DNA of 64,000 nucleotides. Origin: a bacterium 1xD42-87 (GTDB lineage: Bacteria; Bacillota; Clostridia; Lachnospirales; Lachnospiraceae). The notes below the pieces were generated by a model. It ran no database searches, was not told the DNA's origin, and saw nothing but the letters and a program-made list of their open reading frames with translations. Shown piece by piece: positions 25,069 to 33,253 of this stretch; the first letter of the stretch is position 1, and every line of letters begins with the position of its first letter. Position numbers and translations under genes: made by a program. Location: assembly GCA_003611805.1 (NCBI GenBank), contig RAYM01000011.1, forward strand, positions 186,001 to 250,000. The letters are read 5' to 3'.

Positions 25069-27138
25069 ATGGCCAAAATAAACATACTCGACAACCAGAC
25101 CATAGATAAGATCGCTGCGGGAGAGGTGGTGGAGCGTCCGGCAAGCGTGGTGAAGGAGCTGGTGGAAAATGCCATTGACGCGGGGGCGGATGCCATAACG
25201 GTGGAGATCAAGGACGGCGGCACGAGTCTGATCCGTGTGACGGACAATGGCGGGGGCATTGAGAAATCGCAGGTGGAGAACGCTTTCCTGCGTCATGCAA
25301 CCAGTAAAATAGCGTCTGCCGATGATTTGACCAAACTGGTCAGTCTCGGGTTCCGTGGTGAGGCGCTTGCAAGCATCGCGGCGGTGGCACAGGTGGAGCT
25401 GATTACAAAGACGCCGGAGGATCTGACGGGTGTGCGGTTCCTGATTGAGGGAGGCGTGGAGAAAGAGCGGGAGGAGATCGGCGCACCGGGCGGCACGACG
25501 ATGCTTGTACGGAATCTTTTTTACAATACGCCGCCCCGCAAAAAGTTCCTGAAGCAGCCCCGGACGGAGGGCTCCTATGTGGCTGATCTGATGGAGCATC
25601 TGGCAATGTCAAATCCGCAGGTTTCCTTTAAGTTTCTTTTGAACGGGCAGAATCGGTTTTATACGACGGGCAGCGGCGACTTGCGGGAGATCGTTTACCG
25701 CATTTACGGGAAGGATATTGCGGACGCGCTCATGGATTTTCATTGCGGGCAGGACGGGATGACGGTGACAGGGCTTCTGGGGAAGCCGGTGATCAACCGT
25801 GCCAACCGTTCCTATGAGATTTTTTATATCAACGGCAGGTATATCCGCAGTACGTTAATCAGCAAAGCGGTGGAGGAAGGCTACCGGGAATACCTGATGC
25901 AGCACAAATTTCCTTTCTGTATCCTGCATTTTCAGATTGATACGGAGAAGATCGACGTGAATGTCCACCCGTCCAAGATGGAGGTACGGATTGCGGACGC
26001 GCCGGATTTTTATGAGACGGTGCGGGCGGCGGTGGAGGATGCGCTGCGGGAACGGGAGATGATTCCCGAGGTAAGCCTGTCTGAACCTGAGAAAACAAAA
26101 GAAAAAGCGGCGGGAGGAAGCGGCGGACGAGAGAGAGAGACAGCGCCGGAACCGTTCGAGAAAAGAAGGATTGCGCGTGTCCATGATGCATCCGGCGGCG
26201 TTATGCCGGGACAGCCGGTTCCGGACGTGGCGGAAATGCCGTTCCCGGAAGTGGCGGGACAGCCGGCGCAGGCGGCGTCCATACGCGCGATCTATGAGAA
26301 GAGCCGTCCGGCGGAAGCGAATGTTCTCAGACAGACAGCAGTCTATCGTGCTAATGGCGGAAAAGGCACGGTGCGCGGGGAGAATGCAGAAGAGCTGGGT
26401 GTCCCGGCGGCGCAGACAATGCCCACAGGGACAGGCAGGGGTATGCAGACAGCGGTTCCCATAGCGCAGATGCCGGCGGAAGCAGTGGAGGAACAGGCGG
26501 CTGCCGGGAAGCCGGAGCAGATGAACATGTTCGACGATAAGCTCCTCTCCGCGAAGGCGAAGGAGCAGTATGAAATCATCGGGCAGCTCTTTGAGACATA
26601 CTGGCTGATTTCCTATCAGGACAAGCTTCTGATCGTAGACCAGCACGCCGCCCATGAAAAGGTCAGGTATGAGCGGCTGATGCGGCGTTTCCGGGAGAAG
26701 GAGGTTGTATCCCAGCAGATCAACCCGCCCATGATCGTGACCTTGAACAATCAGGAGAAGGAGTGTCTGCTGAGCCGCATGGAGGATTTTGAGGCGCTTG
26801 GATTTGCGATCGAAGAGTTTGGCGGAAACGACTACGCGATACGGGGTGTGCCGCTGGACCTGTACGGGTATGCCGAGGGGACATTTTTCTACGAGATACT
26901 GGACGAGCTTGTTGCGGAGACGGTGGCAGGCACGCCCGAGAGTGTCCGTATGCGCATCGCAACCATGGCGTGCAAGGCGGCTGTCAAAGGTAATATGCGC
27001 ATGAGCCGGACGGAGATGGAGACACTGATTGACGAGCTGCTGACACTTGATAACCCATATAACTGCCCTCATGGCAGACCGACGATCATATCCATGAGCA
27101 GACAGGAGCTGGAGAGGAAGTTTAAACGGATTGTCTAA
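25069..27138 (+). CDS. mutL: DNA mismatch repair protein MutL (endonuclease type)
   Basis: 689 residues. The N-terminal GHKL ATPase has ELVENAIDAGA, DNGGGI and GFRGEALASI. A variable Glu/Ala/Gly-rich linker covers about 330-500. The C-terminal domain carries DQHAAHEKVRYE, matching the DQHA(X)2E(X)4E metal site, plus ACKAAVKGN and CPHGRP, so this MutL is predicted to nick DNA itself, as in bacteria without MutH. GAGGAA lies 11 bases before the ATG. The stop codon TAA abuts repeat copy 4. Confidence 0.96.
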   Translation: MAKINILDNQTIDKIAAGEVVERPASVVKELVENAIDAGADAITVEIKDGGTSLIRVTDNGGGIEKSQVENAFLRHATSKIASADDLTKLVSLGFRGEALASIAAVAQVELITKTPEDLTGVRFLIEGGVEKEREEIGAPGGTTMLVRNLFYNTPPRKKFLKQPRTEGSYVADLMEHLAMSNPQVSFKFLLNGQNRFYTTGSGDLREIVYRIYGKDIADALMDFHCGQDGMTVTGLLGKPVINRANRSYEIFYINGRYIRSTLISKAVEEGYREYLMQHKFPFCILHFQIDTEKIDVNVHPSKMEVRIADAPDFYETVRAAVEDALREREMIPEVSLSEPEKTKEKAAGGSGGRERETAPEPFEKRRIARVHDASGGVMPGQPVPDVAEMPFPEVAGQPAQAASIRAIYEKSRPAEANVLRQTAVYRANGGKGTVRGENAEELGVPAAQTMPTGTGRGMQTAVPIAQMPAEAVEEQAAAGKPEQMNMFDDKLLSAKAKEQYEIIGQLFETYWLISYQDKLLIVDQHAAHEKVRYERLMRRFREKEVVSQQINPPMIVTLNNQEKECLLSRMEDFEALGFAIEEFGGNDYAIRGVPLDLYGYAEGTFFYEILDELVAETVAGTPESVRMRIATMACKAAVKGNMRMSRTEMETLIDELLTLDNPYNCPHGRPTIISMSRQELERKFKRIV

Positions 27139-27242
27139 AACTTCTAATCACTCGCAGCAAGGGCTGTATCGCAAAGTCAGCATAGCTGACCTGGAAGTTC
27201 TAAGTCTTACACAGGAGAATGCCAGAAAGCGGCATTCCCCGC
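27138..27242 (+). repeat. Palindromic repeat, copy 4 (modules A and B, with an insert)
   Basis: AACTTCT (from 27139) pairs with GGAAGTT. Module A carries an extra small hairpin GTCAGC-AT-AGCTGAC. Module B is GGAGAATGCC / GGCATTCCCC. The element starts on the last base of the mutL stop codon and ends just before the miaA SD. Confidence 0.82.
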
Positions 27243-27261
27243 AGTGACAGGAGGAAGAGGT

Positions 27262-28218
27262 TTGGAAACGACAAAGCGCCCTTTAGTCATTCTGACGGGT
27301 CCGACAGCGGTGGGGAAGACGGCGCTGTCCATCGCGCTTGCGAAAGCCATAGGCGGGGAGATTATCTCCGCCGATTCCATGCAGGTGTACCGCCATATGG
27401 ACATCGGCTCCGCCAAGATTACGCCGGAGGAGATGGAGGGGATCCCCCACTATCTGATCGACGTGCTGGAGCCGGACCAGGAATTTAATGTGGTGGTGTT
27501 TCAGGAACTGGCGAAACAGGCGGCGGCGGAGATATACAGCCGGGGGCATATCCCCATTGTGGCGGGCGGCACCGGGTTTTATATCCAGGCGCTCGTGTAT
27601 GACATTGATTTTACGGAAAACGATGAGGACACGGCATTCCGTCGAACGCTTGAGGAACAGGCAAAACGGGAGGGGGCGGAAGCGCTCTATGAGAGACTGC
27701 GCGCCGTAGACCCGGAGTCCTGTGAAAGCATCCATGCCCATAATATCAAGCGGGTGATCCGCGCCATTGAATTTTATGAAAAGACAGGAAAGAAGATTTC
27801 CGAGCACAACAGGGAGCAGCGGCAGAACGACTCTCCCTACAACTTTGCCTACTTTGTCCTGAATGACGACAGAGAGCGAATTTATGAGCGGATTAACGTG
27901 AGAGTGGATCTGATGATGGCACAGGGGCTGGTGGAGGAAGTGCGCGCCCTGCGTGAGTCGGGCTGCCGGAAAGAAATGGTCTCCATGCAGGGGCTCGGCT
28001 ACAAAGAGCTTTTGTCTTATCTGGAAGGGGAAACTTCCATGGAGGAGGCTGTTTACCTGATAAAACGGGACACGAGACATTTTGCCAAAAGACAGCTCAC
28101 ATGGTTCCGGCGCGAAAAAGAGGTAATTTGGGTAGATAAAACCGTTTTTGACCATGATAGTCAAAAAATATTAAATTTTATGCAGGATTTCCTGCGCGAA
28201 AAGGGGATTATCCTGTAA
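27262..28218 (+). CDS. miaA: tRNA dimethylallyltransferase MiaA
   Basis: 318 residues. It transfers a dimethylallyl group to A37 of tRNAs reading UNN codons, making the substrate of MiaB. Walker A GPTAVGKT, DSMQVYRHMDIGSAK, the AGGTGFYIQAL segment and the zinc-free C-terminal KRDTRHFAKRQLTWFRR are typical. GGAGG at 27250-27254 is placed for a TTG start at 27262 (METTKRPLVIL); the GTG at 27244 lies upstream of that SD, so I prefer TTG. Confidence 0.95.
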   Translation: METTKRPLVILTGPTAVGKTALSIALAKAIGGEIISADSMQVYRHMDIGSAKITPEEMEGIPHYLIDVLEPDQEFNVVVFQELAKQAAAEIYSRGHIPIVAGGTGFYIQALVYDIDFTENDEDTAFRRTLEEQAKREGAEALYERLRAVDPESCESIHAHNIKRVIRAIEFYEKTGKKISEHNREQRQNDSPYNFAYFVLNDDRERIYERINVRVDLMMAQGLVEEVRALRESGCRKEMVSMQGLGYKELLSYLEGETSMEEAVYLIKRDTRHFAKRQLTWFRREKEVIWVDKTVFDHDSQKILNFMQDFLREKGIIL

Positions 28219-28435
28219 CAATATGTAAAATGCCCATGAAATATAGGATTTCCCGAGGAATAGCTCGACAAAATAACGAAATTGCGATTTGATAGACTGT
28301 GTTATTTGAAATATATCTTGTTATTGAACGAAAAATAATTATATTTGGTGTGCAAAATAGACAAAGGCAGAAAAGCCGTCTGCGGTCGGGATGGCAAGAA
28401 AAACCTGAGACAGAAGCGGAAAGGAAATACAGCGT

Positions 28436-29722
28436 ATGAAAACGGATATAAAAGAAATGTACAGTTGGTTTGGCATTTCGGAGAAAGTGTATCAATTTGG
28501 GGAGGAGATCCTTGACGCGCTTGCGCCGCGCTTTGCACAGATTGACGAAACCGCGGAGTACAACCAGCTTAAAGTGATATGGGCGATGCAGGCGGCGAGT
28601 GTCAGTGAGGCGTGCCTTCTGGGGACTACGGGGTACGGATATAATGATCTGGGACGGGATACGCTGGAAAGCGTGTATGCGGACGTATTTCGGACAGAGG
28701 ATGCGCTGGTGCGTCCCCAGATCACCTGCGGTACCCATGCGCTTGCGCTTGCGCTGATGAGCAATCTGCGTCCCGGCGACGAACTCTTATCCCCGGTGGG
28801 AAAGCCCTATGACACGCTGGAGGAGGTGATCGGCATACGTCCGTCCAGAGGCTCCCTTGCGGAGTACGGCGTCACTTACAGACAGGTGGACCTTCTGCCG
28901 GACGGGGGATTTGACTTCGAGGGCATCCGCAGCGCCATAAACGAGAGGACCCGGCTTGTCACCATCCAGAGATCGAAAGGCTACCAGACGAGGCCGACAT
29001 TGTCCGTGGCGCGGATCGGCGAGCTGATCTCCTTTGTAAAGCAGATTAAGCCAGACGTTCTTGTGATGGTGGACAACTGTTACGGGGAGTTTGTGGAGAC
29101 CACGGAGCCGTCCGAAGTGGGGGCGGATATGGTGGTCGGTTCCCTCATCAAGAACCCGGGCGGCGGGCTGGCGCCGATCGGCGGTTATATTGCCGGGAAA
29201 ACAGAGTGTATTGAGAATGCGGCGTGCCGGCTGACTTCCCCCGGACTGGCAAAGGAAGTGGGCGCGTCCCTGGGCATCCTGCCCGCATTTTATCAGGGGC
29301 TTTTCCTTGCTCCCACGGTGACTGCATCCGCCTTAAAAGGCGCTGTCTTTGCGGCGAATATCTATGAAAAGCTTGGATTTGCCGTGGTGCCTGACGGGAC
29401 GGAGAGCCGCCACGACATCATACAGGCTGTGACCTTCGGCACGCCGGAGGGGGTATGCGCCTTCTGCGAGGGCATTCAGGCGGCGGCGCCGGTGGACAGT
29501 TTCGTGAAGCCGGAACCGTGGGATATGCCGGGCTATGACTCCAAGGTGATTATGGCGGCGGGTGCCTTTGTTTCCGGCTCGTCCATCGAACTTTCCGCAG
29601 ACGGTCCCATTGCGCCGCCCTACGCGGTTTACTTTCAGGGAGGGCTGACCTTCCCCCACGCGAAAATGGGTATCCTGAAGAGCTTGCAGAATCTGGTGGA
29701 CCGCGGCATTGTGAAAGTTTAG
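28436..29722 (+). CDS. Methionine gamma-lyase family PLP protein (YnbB / 'aluminium resistance')
   Basis: 428 residues of the PF06838-type family, fold-type I PLP enzymes found beside miaA in many Firmicutes. Conserved segments are GYGYNDLGRDTLE, the PLP-stacking region TCGTHALALAL, VDNCYGEF and SLIKNPGGG, whose Lys is the likely Schiff-base residue. The substrate is uncertain; family names (methionine gamma-lyase, aluminium resistance) are weakly supported. The 217-base gap upstream (28219-28435) is AT-rich, with a possible TTGTTA-TATATT promoter near 28319-28346 and no other structure I can see. Confidence 0.88.
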   Translation: MKTDIKEMYSWFGISEKVYQFGEEILDALAPRFAQIDETAEYNQLKVIWAMQAASVSEACLLGTTGYGYNDLGRDTLESVYADVFRTEDALVRPQITCGTHALALALMSNLRPGDELLSPVGKPYDTLEEVIGIRPSRGSLAEYGVTYRQVDLLPDGGFDFEGIRSAINERTRLVTIQRSKGYQTRPTLSVARIGELISFVKQIKPDVLVMVDNCYGEFVETTEPSEVGADMVVGSLIKNPGGGLAPIGGYIAGKTECIENAACRLTSPGLAKEVGASLGILPAFYQGLFLAPTVTASALKGAVFAANIYEKLGFAVVPDGTESRHDIIQAVTFGTPEGVCAFCEGIQAAAPVDSFVKPEPWDMPGYDSKVIMAAGAFVSGSSIELSADGPIAPPYAVYFQGGLTFPHAKMGILKSLQNLVDRGIVKV

Positions 29723-29819
29723 CCCGCGCCGTTTGTAAGAAAAATATTCCATTTTTTTTATGTACATCAAATACCGATTGTGTTAAAATGAGCCTTGGAG
29801 AAAGGAGATTGTACTTTTT

Positions 29820-30056
29820 ATGCGCAAAAATAACTGGGCTTGTTTCCTGCTGATTCTGGCGGGAATCGTGATCGGTGGTTTTATCGGCAGCCTGTTCCCC
29901 TCCACTTGGCTGAATTATGGGCAGTCTTTCGGTCTGTCACAGCCGCTGGTGCTGGATCTGGGTATTCTGAGCATAACGTTCGCCCTGTCGATAAAGATCA
30001 CGATTGCAAGCATTTTGGGGATCGCCTTGGCGATCATCATATACCGCATGATCTGA
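29820..30056 (+). CDS. DUF4321 small membrane protein
   Basis: 78 residues with two membrane segments (about 7-27 and 50-76). The sequence MRKNNWACFLLILAGIVIGG and the FALSIKITIASILGIALAI end match DUF4321, a clostridial family often encoded before radC or maf. GGAG lies upstream of the ATG. Function is unknown. It is followed 38 bases later by radC, before the mre cluster, and could be envelope-related. Confidence 0.85.
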   Translation: MRKNNWACFLLILAGIVIGGFIGSLFPSTWLNYGQSFGLSQPLVLDLGILSITFALSIKITIASILGIALAIIIYRMI

Positions 30057-30094
30057 CCGTCCTTTTGGAGAGAAGCTGTCGGGAAAGAGACTGC

Positions 30095-30817
30095 ATGAAA
30101 ACAGCAAAGTATGAGAACAATGATTATTACAGGCAGCAAAATCTTCCATTTGAGAAGTTTGCCGCCTTCGGAAGCGAGAGTCTTACGGACTCGGAGCTTC
30201 TGGCAATCCTTCTTCGCACGGGAACGAGAGGCGTGAACGCGAGGGAGCTTGGCGAGCGGGTGCTGGCACAGACGGCGCGATACGGAAACGGGCTTCTGGG
30301 GCTGTACCACATATCCGTGAAGGATCTGCAGAAGATTGAGGGAATCGGCAAGGTAAAGGCGGTTCAGCTCAAGGCGATCGCTGAATTTGCCAGGAGAATG
30401 GCACGGGCAAAAGCGAAGAACGGGCTTTCTTTTCACGATCCTTATTCGGTTGCGGATTACTATATGGAGCGGTTTCGCCATGAGAATGTGGAGTATATCC
30501 TGCTTTTACTTCTCGATTCGGGATACCATCTGATCGGGGAGGAAATCATCTCAAAAGGTACGGTAAACGCTTCGATCCTGTCACCCAGGGAGGTGTTTGC
30601 ACACGCCTTCAGAAACGGAGCGGCGGGTATTATGCTGCTGCATAACCATCCGGGTGGGAATCCTGTCCCGAGTGAGAATGACCTTCTGGTCACGGAGCGT
30701 ATCAGCCGGACGGGGGCGCTTGCGGATATTCCGCTGATTGACCACATCATTCTGGGTGACAACAGTTACTTCAGCTTTAAAGAGAGTAAATTACTGACGG
30801 ATACACAATCTCCGTAA
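30095..30817 (+). CDS. radC: RadC family JAB1/MPN domain protein
   Basis: 240 residues. An N-terminal helix-hairpin-helix part (LTDSELLAILLRTGTRG, KIEGIGKVKAVQLKA) is followed by a JAMM/MPN domain with the metal site LLHNHPGGNPVPSEND. It was once called a DNA repair protein, but its true activity is unsettled. The frame is open far upstream over the DUF4321 gene; the ATG at 30095 with GGAAAGAG and the homologue start MKTAKYENNDY argue for this start. It immediately precedes mreB, the common Firmicutes order. Confidence 0.92.
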   Translation: MKTAKYENNDYYRQQNLPFEKFAAFGSESLTDSELLAILLRTGTRGVNARELGERVLAQTARYGNGLLGLYHISVKDLQKIEGIGKVKAVQLKAIAEFARRMARAKAKNGLSFHDPYSVADYYMERFRHENVEYILLLLLDSGYHLIGEEIISKGTVNASILSPREVFAHAFRNGAAGIMLLHNHPGGNPVPSENDLLVTERISRTGALADIPLIDHIILGDNSYFSFKESKLLTDTQSP

Positions 30818-30850
30818 AGATTTCAACAGAAAGAAAGGGGTATATTTACC

Positions 30851-31861
30851 TTGGCAAACAACGCATTTGGGATTGATCTTGGCACAAGCAATATCAAAAT
30901 TTACAACCGAGCAGACGACGACGTTTTTGTGGAAAAAAACATGATCGCCATCGAGAACAAAAAGACGCTTTTCGCATACGGCGACGCGGCGTTTGAGATG
31001 TACGAGAAGGCGCCAGGCAACATAAACATTACCTATCCCTTAAGCAACGGCGTGATCGCGGATATCCAGAACATGGAGACGCTGGTCAAGTATTTTTTGG
31101 GCGGCATGATGAAGAATAATGTGCGTCCTGCCGATTACTACATCGCCGTTCCCTGGGATGTGACGGAGGTGGAAAAGCGCGCCTTCAAGGATCTGATCAA
31201 GGAATCCAACGTGAAGGCGAAGAAGGTCATGGTTGTGGATAAAGCCGTGGCGGACGGTCTCGGGCTTGGCATCGACGTGAAAAATTCGCAGGGTGTTTTA
31301 GTGGTCAACGTAGGCTTTGACACAACGGAGATATCCATTCTCTCCTTGGGCGGCATCGTATTAAGCCGCCTGATCAAAGTGGGCGGCCGCAAGTTTGACG
31401 AGGCAATCAAGGCGGCGGTGCGCCGTGAGTACAGCCTGATTATTGGCGGAAAGACAGCGGAGATCGTAAAAATGTCCCTTCTTGACCTGGAAGACCAGAG
31501 GGTGGGCGCTGTGGTCTACGGCAGGGATATCGTGACGGGGCTGCCGGTGGAGAGGGAAATTCCCACCGCGCTTGTGGACGAGTGCCTGATCGAGCATTTT
31601 AATTCGATTATTGACAACATCAAGGTGATTCTGGAACGCACGCCGCCGGAACTGGCGGCGGATATCTACCGTCACGGCATTTACCTGACGGGCGGCGCTT
31701 CCCAGGTGAGCAAGCTGGCGCAGCTTATGAGCAAAGGCACTGGTCTGCAGGTGAATGTTTCCGAGAACCCGGTGACCAGCGTGGCGCTCGGGCTTGCGAA
31801 GATCATCAAGGAAGAAAATTATAAATCGGTTGCTTATGCGATAGAAGGAATGAGTAAATGA
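30851..31861 (+). CDS. mreB: MreB-like rod-shape actin homologue with altered nucleotide site
   Basis: 336 residues. MreB filaments guide cell-wall elongation. The phosphate-1 loop DLGTSNIKIY (residues 9-18) is normal, as are VPWDVTEVEKRA and the adenosine region TGGAS. The phosphate-2 loop, usually VDIGGGTTE, reads VNVGFDTTE (152-160), so the Mg-linked Asp is Asn and two glycines are lost. EPMAAAIG is replaced by VDKAVADG. Nucleotide hydrolysis may be weakened. The start is TTG at 30851 behind AGGGG. It leads the mreBCD-PBP2-minCDE string and overlaps mreC by 4 bases. Confidence 0.9.
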   Translation: MANNAFGIDLGTSNIKIYNRADDDVFVEKNMIAIENKKTLFAYGDAAFEMYEKAPGNINITYPLSNGVIADIQNMETLVKYFLGGMMKNNVRPADYYIAVPWDVTEVEKRAFKDLIKESNVKAKKVMVVDKAVADGLGLGIDVKNSQGVLVVNVGFDTTEISILSLGGIVLSRLIKVGGRKFDEAIKAAVRREYSLIIGGKTAEIVKMSLLDLEDQRVGAVVYGRDIVTGLPVEREIPTALVDECLIEHFNSIIDNIKVILERTPPELAADIYRHGIYLTGGASQVSKLAQLMSKGTGLQVNVSENPVTSVALGLAKIIKEENYKSVAYAIEGMSK

Positions 31862-32733
31862 GTCCAATCGTCAAAAGAAAAGGAGAGAAATTTACGTTAC
31901 CCGGTAAATATCTCCTTTTTATTTTAACAATCCTCTGCACGGCAATGGTGCTGCTGACTTTTAACACAAAAGTGTTCAGCGGACCTCTGTCCGCCGTTGC
32001 GGGGTATATTGTGGTTCCCTTTGAGGAGGGGATCAGCGCGGTGGGAAGCTGGCTTTCCGGAAGGTCGGAGGAGCTTGTGCAGATCAGGGAGCTTCTGGCA
32101 CAGAATGAGCAGCTTAGGGCGAAGGTGGATGAGCTGACGATAGAGAACACCAGGCTCCAGCAGGACCGCTATGAACTGACCAATTTGCGGGAGCTGTACA
32201 GCCTGGACGCCCAGTACGACGAGTACGAAAAGACGGGCGCGCGCATTATCGCCAGAGATCCCGGCAACTGGTTTTACTCCTTTGTGATCAATAAGGGCGC
32301 CAGCGACGGTATTGCCGTGGATATGAACGTGATGGCAGGGAGCGGTCTTGTGGGGCGCGTGGTGGACGTCGGTCCCAACTGGGCGAAAGTGAAGTCCATC
32401 ATCGCAGACGATTCCAACGTGAGCGCCATGGTGCTCGCCAGCGCTGACCGCATGGTCGTCTCCGGGAACCTGAAGCTTTACGCATCGGGTGTTATTGAAT
32501 TCGGGCAGCTCGTTGACAGCGACGATGTGGTGGTGGAGGGAGATAAGGTAGTTACCTCCGATATCAGCGATAAGTATCTGCCGGGCATTCTGATCGGATA
32601 CATCAACACGATTAACAGGGATGCTAACAATCTGACCAAATCCGGATACATAACCCCGGCGGTGGATTTTGAGCATCTGGAGGAGGTTCTGGTGATCCGG
32701 CAGCTGAAACAGAACGTTCAGACGGAGGATTAA
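31858..32733 (+). CDS. mreC: Rod shape-determining protein MreC
   Basis: 291 residues, a bitopic membrane protein with the bulk outside, linking MreB and PBP2. A short basic N-terminus precedes the membrane segment LLFILTILCTAMVLLTF, a coiled coil (about 75-120) and two beta-barrel domains containing ARIIARDPGNWFYSF, INKGASDGI and GLVGRVVDVG. The start overlaps the mreB stop (ATGA). Confidence 0.96.
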   Translation: MSPIVKRKGEKFTLPGKYLLFILTILCTAMVLLTFNTKVFSGPLSAVAGYIVVPFEEGISAVGSWLSGRSEELVQIRELLAQNEQLRAKVDELTIENTRLQQDRYELTNLRELYSLDAQYDEYEKTGARIIARDPGNWFYSFVINKGASDGIAVDMNVMAGSGLVGRVVDVGPNWAKVKSIIADDSNVSAMVLASADRMVVSGNLKLYASGVIEFGQLVDSDDVVVEGDKVVTSDISDKYLPGILIGYINTINRDANNLTKSGYITPAVDFEHLEEVLVIRQLKQNVQTED

Positions 32734-32734
32734 C

Positions 32735-33253
32735 GTGAAACGTGGCATCATTACCGCATTAATGATTTTTATATGTTTTTTGTTGCAATGTACGGTTTTC
32801 CGAGCGCTGGCTTTCGGGGGGATTGTTCCCAATCTGCTCATTGTGCTGACGGCTTCCTTCGGCTTTATGCGGGGGGAAAAGACGGGGCTTCTGATCGGTT
32901 TTTTCTGCGGTCTGCTGGTGGATATTTTCTTTGCCAGTGTGATTGGTTTTTATGCGCTCCTGTACATGTATATCGGTTATATGAACGGCAAGTTTGCACA
33001 GATTTTTTATCCGCAGGACATCAAACTGCCGGTGGCTCTTATCCTGTGCAGCGATTTTCTCTACGGGATCGGCTGCTATGTAATCCTTTTTCTTCTGCGG
33101 GCACGTTTTGAATTTACATACTACCTGCTGCACATTATTTTGCCGGAAATTGTCTACACCATTGCGGTTACTTTGCTTTTATATCCGCTCATTCTCTGGA
33201 TTAACACGGGGCTTGAGCGAAGCGAACTGAGGAGCGGAAAGAAGTTTGTTTGA
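32735..33253 (+). CDS. mreD: Rod shape-determining protein MreD
   Basis: 172 residues, entirely hydrophobic with five to six membrane segments. It has the MreD pattern PNLLIVLTASFGFMRGEKTGLLIGFFCGLLVD. The GTG start at 32735 follows GGAGG by 7 bases and lies 1 base after the mreC stop. It overlaps the PBP2 TTG start by 8 bases. Confidence 0.93.
   Translation: MKRGIITALMIFICFLLQCTVFRALAFGGIVPNLLIVLTASFGFMRGEKTGLLIGFFCGLLVDIFFASVIGFYALLYMYIGYMNGKFAQIFYPQDIKLPVALILCSDFLYGIGCYVILFLLRARFEFTYYLLHIILPEIVYTIAVTLLLYPLILWINTGLERSELRSGKKFV

Noticed and set aside
25855-27072. 405-codon minus-strand frame opposite mutL
   Set aside because: Same shadow effect; low-complexity His/Arg/Leu composition and no family resemblance.
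29840-30094. Extension of radC by 85 residues
   Set aside because: The region encodes DUF4321 in another frame, and RadC starts at MKTAKYEN.
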